Shown here: piece after piece, positions 56,136 to 64,000 of the stretch
Numbering within the stretch: the stretch's first letter is position 1
Layout of the letters: every line of letters begins with the position of its first letter
From: Natrialba sp. SSL1
GTDB taxonomy: Archaea > Halobacteriota > Halobacteria > Halobacteriales > Natrialbaceae
Assembly (NCBI RefSeq): GCF_001861355.1
Contig: NZ_MASN01000060.1
Coordinates: 427,591-491,590 of the forward strand
DNA: 64,000 nt
Reading direction: 5' to 3'
The notes under the pieces: generated by a model
What the model was told of the DNA's origin: nothing
Database searches by the model: none
The model's input: the letters and a program-made list of their open reading frames with translations, nothing else
Position numbers and translations under genes: made by a program

Positions 56136-57095
56136 ATGTCTACCCCCACCACGCTTCGGGATCCAGCCGAAACCGCGGTCGAACAGTGTCTGGCACTCGA
56201 GTCCGACGAGTCCTGTGCGATCGTCACCGACGACAAGCGCGAGCCGATTGGCGAGGCGCTCTACGACGTGGCGAGTGAAATTACGGACGATGCGGTGATC
56301 GTACGCTACCCGCCGGGATCGACCCACGGGAGCGAGCCGCCAGCGCCGGTGTCGGCGGCGATGGCCGACGCGGACGTGGTACTCGCGCCGACGACCAAGA
56401 GCCTGAGCCACACCCGCGCCCGAACCGAGGCCAACGAGGCTGGCGCGCGCGTCGCTACGCTGCCCGGAATCACCGAGGAGGTCTTCACGACCGGACTCGA
56501 TGCGGACTACGAACTGATCGCGGACCACTGCGCCGACGTTCGCGAGCAGGTCGACGACGCCGACGAGATTCGAGTCACCGCGCCCGCGGGGACCGACATC
56601 ACGTTCGACGTTAGCGGCCGCGACTTCCTCTCGGATACCGGCATCGTCCACGAGCCAGGCGTCATGTCGAACCTCCCCGCGGGTGAGGTATTCGTCAGCC
56701 CCGAGAGCGCCAGCGGCACCTTCGTTGTCGACGGGACGATGATGCCCCACGGCCTCCTCAACGACGACCAGACGCTCGCGTTCGAGGTTGAGGACGGTCT
56801 CGTCACGGACATTTCGGACGGCGACATCCGCGAGACGGTCGAGAGTGCGGCCGAGGAGGTCGGCGACGCAGCGCGCAACCTCGCGGAACTCGGTATCGGA
56901 ACTAACGTCGCCGTTACGGAACTCGTCGGCTCGGTCCTGCTGGACGAGAAGGCCGGCGGAACGGTCCACATCGCGATCGGTGACGACGCCGGAATCGGCG
57001 GCGACGTGGAGGCACCCATCCACCTCGACGGCATTATTCGCGGGCCGACGGTGTACGCGGACGGCGCGGAAGTGGAACTTCCGCAGAGCGAGTAA
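56136..57095 (+). CDS. Leucyl aminopeptidase-like protein (M29-related)
   Basis: The product has 319 residues. The C-terminal half NLAELGIGTNVAVTELVGSV, LLDEKAGGTVHIAIGDDAGI and the GGDVEAPIHLDGIIRGPTVY end match M29-type aminopeptidase (thermophilic aminopeptidase T) cores. Metal ligands are probably the acidic and His residues in LDEKAGG...HIAIG and APIHLD. The protein is shorter than typical M29, with a reduced N-terminal part. It would trim N-terminal amino acids in the cytoplasm. Confidence 0.65.
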   Translation: MSTPTTLRDPAETAVEQCLALESDESCAIVTDDKREPIGEALYDVASEITDDAVIVRYPPGSTHGSEPPAPVSAAMADADVVLAPTTKSLSHTRARTEANEAGARVATLPGITEEVFTTGLDADYELIADHCADVREQVDDADEIRVTAPAGTDITFDVSGRDFLSDTGIVHEPGVMSNLPAGEVFVSPESASGTFVVDGTMMPHGLLNDDQTLAFEVEDGLVTDISDGDIRETVESAAEEVGDAARNLAELGIGTNVAVTELVGSVLLDEKAGGTVHIAIGDDAGIGGDVEAPIHLDGIIRGPTVYADGAEVELPQSE

Positions 57096-57149
57096 CGGAA
57101 CGGCAGTCGCTGTTCTCTCCCTGCTGAGGACTGCCGCAGTAGCAGCGTC

Positions 57150-57602
57150 TCAGAGCTCTTTGCGCGTTTCTTCTCTGCCGTACGCACCGTTTTCGATCGC
57201 GACGACGGTTGCCGGTGCTGCGCCCTCGAATTCGACGATGATTCGGTACGACGTCGCGGTGAACACGTCCTCGCAGGTATCACTCCCGTCGTGTTCCCGA
57301 CCGATTCGGACCGTCAGTTCGTCGGTGTCTGCATCGTACTCCGGCTCCTCGATTTGGCTGCTGTAACAACTGTTTCCGATCGGAAACACGCCGCTCACCT
57401 GAATCTCTCGGCTGTCGGCGTCGTACGCTACGGCCGGCGGGTCCTCACCGGTTCCGGATTCATCGCCCGACTCCGTTCGTGTCTCCACAATTTCTGTTTC
57501 GCCGGCCGGCTCCGTGTCGACCACAGCGGAATCGACACAGCCGGCCAGTGCCGCCAGCGTCAGTCCGGACGCCGACAGCAGGTTTCGTCGCGAGCGTTGC
57601 AT
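57150..57602 (-). CDS. Small lipoprotein, function unknown
   Basis: The product has 150 residues from MQRSRRNLLSASGLTLAALA, a twin-arginine-like signal with a lipobox ending AGC. The mature part has four cysteines (GC, NSCYSS, SDTCED), which may form disulfides, and a beta-rich core (VAYDADSREIQVSGVFPIGN, ATSYRIIVEFEGAAPATVVA). No recognised family. Confidence 0.75.
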   Translation of the reverse strand: MQRSRRNLLSASGLTLAALAGCVDSAVVDTEPAGETEIVETRTESGDESGTGEDPPAVAYDADSREIQVSGVFPIGNSCYSSQIEEPEYDADTDELTVRIGREHDGSDTCEDVFTATSYRIIVEFEGAAPATVVAIENGAYGREETRKEL

Positions 57603-57746
57603 ACGTTCGCCCACAGTGACAGGATACAAGTGTTTTCTGTCGTCTTCTCGTTGCCGCTGGCAGGCAACCACCAGTACCGAGCAGTCGAATCGCTCGGTCA
57701 GCACAGGTCCAATCGCCTTTTAGGCACGTAGCGTCTACGCCGTGCT

Positions 57747-58400
57747 ATGAACGATATTCCGGATCGGATTCCGACGCCGTGTCCGTCGTGCTCGCCGGAC
57801 CTCGAAACCGTTCACGAGGTCCTCACCGAGGGCGGCGGCTCCCTCACCGTGCGCTGCAGCGAGTGCAGTCACGTCCACAAAGTACAGCCAGAACGAGAGC
57901 GCGAGGTAACCCTCGACGTCGTCGTCTCCCAGGACGGCGAATCGTTCACCGCCAACGTGACGACGCCCGAAGGTGCGACCATCGAGGTCGGCGACGAGTT
58001 CCTCTTAGAAACTGAGGAGGTTCTCTCGACCGTTCGCGTAACCAGCCTCGAACTCGACGGTCAGCGCCGCGTCGAGAGCTCCCCGGCCGACGAGATCGAG
58101 ACCGTCTGGACGCGCGAGGTCGACAACGTCTCCGTCGATATCACGATCCACCCACAGGACGGCTCGCGCGACGACAGCCGAAGCATCACGGTTCACGTCC
58201 CCGGCGACTACGAGTTCGAGGTCGGTGCAGTCGACGACTTCGGTGACGACGAGTTCGAGATCGACGCCTTCGTCGTCCGCCAGGCAGTCACGGGCTACGA
58301 CCGCGACCGGTACGATATGGAGGGCGATACGGTGCCAGCGAAGGACGTCAAGCGCGTCTATGCCTACGACGAGACGTCGAGCGCGTGGTCGGCCTGGTAA
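57747..58400 (+). CDS. HVO_0476-family zinc-finger protein
   Basis: The product has 217 residues. Two CxxC pairs (CPSC, CSEC) form a zinc ribbon at residues 12-42. The remaining 150 residues are a beta-rich domain ending FEIDAFVVRQAVTGYDRDRY and VKRVYAYDETSSAWSAW. This layout matches the haloarchaeal HVO_0476 family, whose role is unproven. A TATA-like cttttagg sits about 30 bases before the ATG. Confidence 0.85.
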   Translation: MNDIPDRIPTPCPSCSPDLETVHEVLTEGGGSLTVRCSECSHVHKVQPEREREVTLDVVVSQDGESFTANVTTPEGATIEVGDEFLLETEEVLSTVRVTSLELDGQRRVESSPADEIETVWTREVDNVSVDITIHPQDGSRDDSRSITVHVPGDYEFEVGAVDDFGDDEFEIDAFVVRQAVTGYDRDRYDMEGDTVPAKDVKRVYAYDETSSAWSAW

Positions 58401-58571
58401 CGAGCGCGTCCCTCTCCACCGTTCCACCGTTCTACTTCTCCACCTCTCACACCGCTTGCACCCTCGCACCGATTCCTCCTCTCACTCTTCCTCTCTCGAC
58501 CTCACTCTGAACCAGCACGCACCTGCGCCCCCAGACTCTTTCCTCCCGAACGCGAATTGGTACCTATACCT

Positions 58572-59246
58572 ATGTTCGATCGCTTCGGTCGCTCCGGTCG
58601 CGACACCGACGATCCGGACGACGGCGACTTTGCGGCCGCTCGCGAGCGGATGGTCCAAACCGTTTCCCACCGCGTCGACGACGAGCGCGTCCTCGACGCA
58701 CTCGAGTCCGTTCCGCGCCACGAGTTCGTGCCCGCCGACCGGCGCGGTAACGCTTACGCGGATCGGCCGCTCCCTATCGGGGACGGCCAGACGATCAGCG
58801 CGCCGCACATGGTCGCAGTCATGGCCGACCGACTCGATCTCGAGCCGGGTGACGACGTCCTCGAGATCGGGACGGGCTGTGGCTATCATGCGGCCGTGAC
58901 GGCCGAGATTGTCGGTCCGGAGCACGTGTACACCGTCGAGTACAGCACTGATCTCGCCGAGTCGGCCCGCGAGACGCTCACAGCACTCGGTTACGGCGAT
59001 GTTGCGGTCCGAACGGGTGACGGCCGAAACGGGTGGGAAAAGCACGCACCCTACGACGCGGCCTACTTCACCTGTGCGACGCCGTCGATTCCGGAGCCGG
59101 TGCGTGAACAGCTTCGGTCTGGCGGGACACTCCTCGCCCCTGTTGGGACGAGCCACCAGACGCTCGTCGAGGCGACGAAGCGGGCTGACGGCTCGCTCGA
59201 CCGGTCCGAACACGGTGGGGTTCGGTTCGTCCAGCTGCGCGGGTGA
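58572..59246 (+). CDS. pcm: Protein-L-isoaspartate O-methyltransferase 1
   Basis: The product has 224 residues from MFDRFGRSGRDTDDPDDGDF. The PCMT core is DDVLEIGTGCGYHAAVTAEI (SAM loop), followed by TVEYSTDLAESARETLTALG. SVPRHEFVPADRRGNAYADR and PIGDGQTISAPHMV are the substrate-side motifs. It repairs isoaspartyl residues in aged proteins. The next gene is a divergent paralogue. Confidence 0.93.
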   Translation: MFDRFGRSGRDTDDPDDGDFAAARERMVQTVSHRVDDERVLDALESVPRHEFVPADRRGNAYADRPLPIGDGQTISAPHMVAVMADRLDLEPGDDVLEIGTGCGYHAAVTAEIVGPEHVYTVEYSTDLAESARETLTALGYGDVAVRTGDGRNGWEKHAPYDAAYFTCATPSIPEPVREQLRSGGTLLAPVGTSHQTLVEATKRADGSLDRSEHGGVRFVQLRG

Positions 59247-59332
59247 GCCGTTGGCGCCACGGGTGGACCACCAGACCGACTTCCGTCTTGCGCAAGCGCG
59301 CCATTCATATCCACCGACCAGATAGCTCGACT

Positions 59333-60079
59333 ATGGATCCCGCGGTACTGCGAGAGGACATGGTCGACGGACTCGAGTCCCCGGCCAAGGACGTCCTCCA
59401 GAACGAGACCGTCGCTGTCGCGATGCGTGACGTGCCTCGTCACGAGTTCATCGACGACGAGCGAACGGCGTACGCCGACCGTGATCACGAGGTACACGGA
59501 ACGCGTGTGCTCTCGCCGAGCACCGTCGCCCGGTTTATGGACGCCCTCGCACCGACGGCGGGCGATGACGTGCTCGTCGTCGGGGCTGGCGTCGGCTACA
59601 CCGCCGCACTCGCAGCCGAGATCGCCGGCGAGACGAACGTCCACGCGATCGACATCGCTCGCCCGCTGGTCATCGAAGCGCGCCGGAACCTCGCCGGTGC
59701 GGGATACGACGGCGTGCTCGTCGACCGCCGCGATGGAGCCGACGGACTCCCCGAATACGCCCCGTTCGATCGTATCCTGCTGGAGGCCGCCGTCGTGTCG
59801 CCCCCGCGGGCACTGCTCGATCAACTGGCACCGAACGGACGGCTGGTCTACCCGGAAGGAACTCAGCGCCAGCGCGTGGTCACACTCACGGGCGACGATG
59901 ACCGGATCGAACACGATGCCGTCTCACTGGAGCCGTTGCTGGTCGAGGGTGAGCAGCCCGGAACCATCGAACGAAATCGGACGGCGCGTGAAGATCGAGA
60001 GTACGCCCAGCGCCGCGCCGAGTCCAGACGCGGCTGGGAACAGGAGTGGATCGAGTGGGAACGGTCTGTCGACTCGTAA
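59333..60079 (+). CDS. PCMT-like methyltransferase 2 (paralogue)
   Basis: The product has 248 residues from MDPAVLREDMVDGLESPAKD. The SAM loop is VLVVGAGVGYTAALAAEIAG and the DVPRHEFIDDERTAYADRDH motif is kept. In place of the substrate loop PIGDGQTISAP of the first copy it reads VHGTRVLSPSTVARFM, so the Ser-rich active motif is altered. The C-terminus has an extra 40-residue charged helix (NRTAREDREYAQRRAESRRG). Haloarchaea usually have this tandem pair. Its substrate is probably different. Confidence 0.85.
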   Translation: MDPAVLREDMVDGLESPAKDVLQNETVAVAMRDVPRHEFIDDERTAYADRDHEVHGTRVLSPSTVARFMDALAPTAGDDVLVVGAGVGYTAALAAEIAGETNVHAIDIARPLVIEARRNLAGAGYDGVLVDRRDGADGLPEYAPFDRILLEAAVVSPPRALLDQLAPNGRLVYPEGTQRQRVVTLTGDDDRIEHDAVSLEPLLVEGEQPGTIERNRTAREDREYAQRRAESRRGWEQEWIEWERSVDS

Positions 60080-60259
60080 GTACTACAAACGAGTTGACCA
60101 ACCGCTCTACCTGTGGCTCTCGAGTCGTAGTTCCGGAAAGTGGGGGTGGGGATTAGGGGGGTGGCGACAGTCTCTCGCAGATCGCCATCTATGCGTATGA
60201 ACGGGAGGGGGTTAAGTATACTTTCTAACTGATTAGATACTGTCTGGGCAAGGTACTAA

Positions 60260-62467
<2,208 letters not shown>

Positions 62468-62708
62468 GGTCGAACTCGAGCTATCGGTCGCCGGCCGTCA
62501 CATACGATTGGTGACGGGACATGTTCCATCACCGGCGACCTGTAACTGCATCTAGAAGGTTTCAGCGTGTACTAAAATGTAGCCTTCTTCGCTGGTTCCG
62601 CTGGTCTGTCCTTGCTGTGTCCGAGGATTCTCGCTGCAATCGTCGCCGAGGCACAACGCAGCAGTGTTCATTGACCGCGATCCGTTCTCCGCCTCACGGA
62701 AGCGCAGT
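62468..62708. other. Intergenic, nothing recognised
   Basis: About 240 bases between the receiver-Bat gene and the frameshifted nuclease gene. No RNA or repeat seen, and no supported reading frame. Confidence 0.35.
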
Positions 62709-63123
62709 CTAGAACCGAAACGTCGATGCCATCCTGACGCGAGGGTGATCGATTTCGGGCTCCTCGAGTCGGAGATACGTACTTTTTGACCCGACCTGCT
62801 CGGCTGGGACCCAGTAGAGCGTGTCTGTGTCGATGCAGCGAACGGCGAACGCATCGACTGCGGTACCGTAGTCGACGACGGTCACTTCCCCCGTTTCTCG
62901 TCGTCTTTCTCGCCGTCTTGAACCGGTGGACAGCACCGTCGTCCTCCTGCCAGCCGGTTTTGCACTGCACTCGGAACAGGTCGGTACCAGTGTCGAGAAT
63001 CAAATCATACTTGTCGTTGTCTCCGAACGGTCGCGAGACGGTGTACCCCGTCTCGAGTAGCCGGCACATAATCTTGCACTCGGTTTCGTCGCCGGTTTGT
63101 TTCGTGTTCGTCCTCACAGACAT
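62709..63123 (-). pseudogene. Frameshifted PD-(D/E)XK endonuclease-like gene
   Basis: The first part from ATG 63123 reads MSVRTNTKQTGDETECKIMC then DKYDLILDTGTDLFRVQCKT, the Asp...QxK core of PD-(D/E)XK nucleases related to the group I intron-associated family. After FKTARKTTRNG the frame breaks. In the next frame the rest reads VDYGTAVDAFAVRCIDTDTL and continues to a proper stop at 62709. Dropping one G from the five-G run (62888-62892 on the plus strand as C5) restores a 137-residue protein. It may be a true lesion, phase variation or a sequence error. It lies near the tRNA-Asp attachment-like array. Confidence 0.6.
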
Positions 63124-63199
63124 CGCAGTTCGCCGGTGTTGGTTGCGTCTTCGTATATGAACCCTCGGCTGTGTTGTGGGGTCGTCGCGCTACAGGAAC

Positions 63200-63277
63200 T
63201 CGAACCCTCTTGCTCTTCGAGGCAGGATGTTCGCGACACCGCTACGCGAGTCGCTTACGGGTTAGAAATCGAAGAAG
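63200..63277 (-). other. Degenerate structured module next to tRNA 3'-end copy A
   Basis: Hairpin GCGAC-a-CCGC-tac-GCGA-GTCGC (63233-63254) with one mismatch, inside an outer TCTTCGA/TCGAAGA-type pairing. It is the type 1 module seen after the real tRNA, but decayed at the far side. Confidence 0.45.
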
Positions 63278-63299
63278 CGCCCGAGGCGGGATTTGAACC
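63278..63299 (-). repeat. tRNA-Asp 3'-end copy A
   Basis: cgcccgaggcgggatttgaa and following cc are identical to the 3' end (acceptor and T-arm) of the tRNA-Asp at 63551. No other tRNA arms are present, so it is not a tRNA gene. Confidence 0.85.
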
Positions 63300-63408
63300 A
63301 CGGTCGCAGCAAGCTGCTCCCTGATTCAAATCCCTGTTGCCGTGTTCTCGAACACAGTATACTCGTAACACAGCACGCTGGTTGCTCGTGAGTTTGAGTT
63401 CGAGAAAA
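63300..63408 (-). other. Structured module type 2 (copy 1)
   Basis: Outer stem ttctcgaac (63345-63353) with gttcgagaa (63398-63406). Inner hairpin gtaac-a-cagc-ac-gctg-gttgc (63365-63385). Arms gggatttgaa / ttcaaatccc bracket the other side together with the tRNA 3' end. Module length is 109 bases. It is near-identical to the module at 63870-63978. Confidence 0.6.
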
Positions 63409-63430
63409 CGCCCGAGGCGGGATTTGAACC
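63409..63430 (-). repeat. tRNA-Asp 3'-end copy B
   Basis: Identical 22 bases to the tRNA-Asp 3' end. The sequence then runs into acctgaac, unlike the tRNA body. Confidence 0.85.
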
Positions 63431-63550
63431 ACCTGAACTCGCTCGCGGTGCTCGCTCGTTCCGTAGTTCAAATCCGGTGCTGCCGTTCTTCGATTCAGCA
63501 TGCTCGCGACACCGCTACGCGGGTCGCTCACGAATCAGGAATCGAAGAAG
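63431..63550 (-). other. Structured module type 1, directly after tRNA-Asp
   Basis: Perfect 11-bp outer stem ttcttcgattc (63486-63496) / gaatcgaagaa (63539-63549). Inner hairpin gcgac-a-ccgc-tac-gcgg-gtcgc (63506-63527), nine pairs with one bulged base. A ggatttgaac / gttcaaatcc inverted repeat of T-arm type spans to copy B. It follows the tRNA 3' end without a gap. Confidence 0.65.
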
Positions 63551-63623
63551 CGCCCGAGGCGGGATTTGAACCCGCGTCACGACCGTGACAGGGTCGTATG
63601 ATGGGCCACTACACCACCCGGGC
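63551..63623 (-). tRNA. tRNA-Asp (GTC)
   Basis: Reverse complement starts GCCCGGGTGGTGTAGTGG and ends GGTTCAAATCCCGCCTCGGG plus CG. Seventy-three bases, acceptor stem GCCCGGG/CCTCGGGC with one G-U-type pair, D-arm with GG, anticodon loop CTGTCAC with anticodon GTC, and a T-arm GGTTCAAATCC. No intron and no encoded CCA. The only complete tRNA in the window. Confidence 0.95.
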
Positions 63624-63649
63624 TTGCAATACTTGGTTTCCCGGTCGGA

Positions 63650-63657
63650 GTATTAAG
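63650..63657 (-). promoter_or_regulatory. TATA box of tRNA-Asp
   Basis: On the minus strand cttaatac is 27-34 bases before the tRNA 5' end at 63623, normal for archaeal tRNA genes. Confidence 0.6.
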
Positions 63658-63847
63658 GGTTTTGTTCTCATCTCGCCGTGTGTGGGAATATTGACCACTC
63701 GGTGTACTCGAGTACCGTTGCGTACGGCGCGCGCTGCAATCACAGGACACAGCCGTCGTGCTTGCCGCTCACGCTGTGTGGGGTAACGGATGACTTGCTG
63801 CTACTGTTCAGGATGTAGATATAACGGTGGAGTAGAACTCGAAGAGG

Positions 63848-63869
63848 CGCCTGAGGCGGGATTTGAACC
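63848..63869 (-). repeat. tRNA-Asp 3'-end copy D
   Basis: Same 22 bases with one change (cgcctgagg for cgcccgagg). It starts a 153-base stretch nearly identical to 63278-63430. Confidence 0.85.
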
Positions 63870-63978
63870 ACGGTCGCAGCAAGCTGCTTCCTGATTCAAA
63901 TCCCTGTTGCCGTATTCTCGAACGCAGCATACTCGCAACACAGCACGCTGGTTGCTCGTGAGTTTGAGTTCGAGAAAA
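63870..63978 (-). other. Structured module type 2 (copy 2)
   Basis: Outer stem ttctcgaac (63915-63923) with gttcgagaa (63968-63976). Inner hairpin gcaac-a-cagc-ac-gctg-gttgc (63935-63955), nine perfect pairs. The position and loop sizes equal those of the type 1 hairpin at 63506, with two base pairs changed on both sides. Confidence 0.65.
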
Positions 63979-64000
63979 CGCCCGAGGCGGGATTTGAACC
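63979..64000 (-). repeat. tRNA-Asp 3'-end copy E, cut by window edge
   Basis: Identical 22 bases at the end of the window. Whether it continues as another tRNA-Asp or as copy B does cannot be seen. Confidence 0.8.

Noticed and set aside
63278..63299. Additional tRNA-Asp genes at the repeated 3' ends
   Set aside because: Only acceptor and T-arm sequence is present. The anticodon and D arms are missing at 63278, 63409 and 63848.

Overview
The window looks like chromosome of a halophilic archaeon. GC content is high, the predicted proteins are very acidic, and many genes have a TATA-like box about 25-35 bases before the start codon, as expected for leaderless transcripts. Archaeal markers are the thermosome, RIO1 kinase, uL16/L10e, type II GAPDH and bacterio-opsin-activator (Bat) type regulators. 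Secreted proteins carry twin-arginine signals or haloarchaeal lipoboxes. A Natrialbales-type genome (Natrialba, Haloterrigena, Natrinema or relatives) is my guess from style. It is not demonstrated.

Layout. 1-5.6 kb: end of an ABC permease, a PPOX-fold protein, a small membrane gene split by a TnpB-only IS200/IS605-family element, a universal stress gene behind an eight-copy 30-bp minisatellite, and NAD-dependent DNA ligase. 5.8-13.3 kb: ferredoxin, RIO1 kinase, lipoprotein, TrpRS, metallophosphoesterase, KH protein and thermosome. 13.6-22.9 kb: metabolic and hypothetical genes, including two tandem serpin lipoproteins and a lipoate-ligase-like gene. 23-32 kb: a polysaccharide-lyase-like secreted protein, a PKD esterase, thiolase, a Bat-type regulator and a tungsten aldehyde oxidoreductase. 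32.5-40 kb: acyl-CoA synthetase, a cupin gene and an acyl-CoA dehydrogenase / biotin carboxylase / carboxyltransferase operon. 40.4-44.2 kb: three overlapping genes including two UbiD-family genes. 44.4-51.5 kb: cold-shock protein, carbonic anhydrase, MDR oxidoreductase, an IS relic, an ABC exporter and an S2P-CBS protease. 51.8-62.5 kb: L10e, ATP-grasp, Hsp20, GAPDH, an aminopeptidase-like gene, two PCMT paralogues and a receiver-Bat regulator. 62.7-64 kb: a frameshifted PD-(D/E)XK nuclease gene and tRNA-Asp, followed by repeated tRNA 3' ends.

Gene teamwork. CoA ligase, acyl-CoA dehydrogenase, thiolase and the biotin-dependent carboxylase fit fatty-acid or branched-chain acyl-CoA breakdown. 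RIO1 and the KH protein (Dim2/Pno1-like) belong to small-subunit ribosome maturation and lie near the thermosome. Thermosome, Hsp20, PCMT pair, USP and S2P form a protein-quality and stress theme. The two serpins probably guard the cell surface against proteases.

Most unusual feature. At the right end, the 3' end of tRNA-Asp is repeated five times. The copies are separated by structured modules whose hairpin stem is kept by compensatory base changes between module types. This may be an attachment-site array, a tRNA-derived small mobile element or a structured RNA family, and it is the best candidate here for something undescribed.
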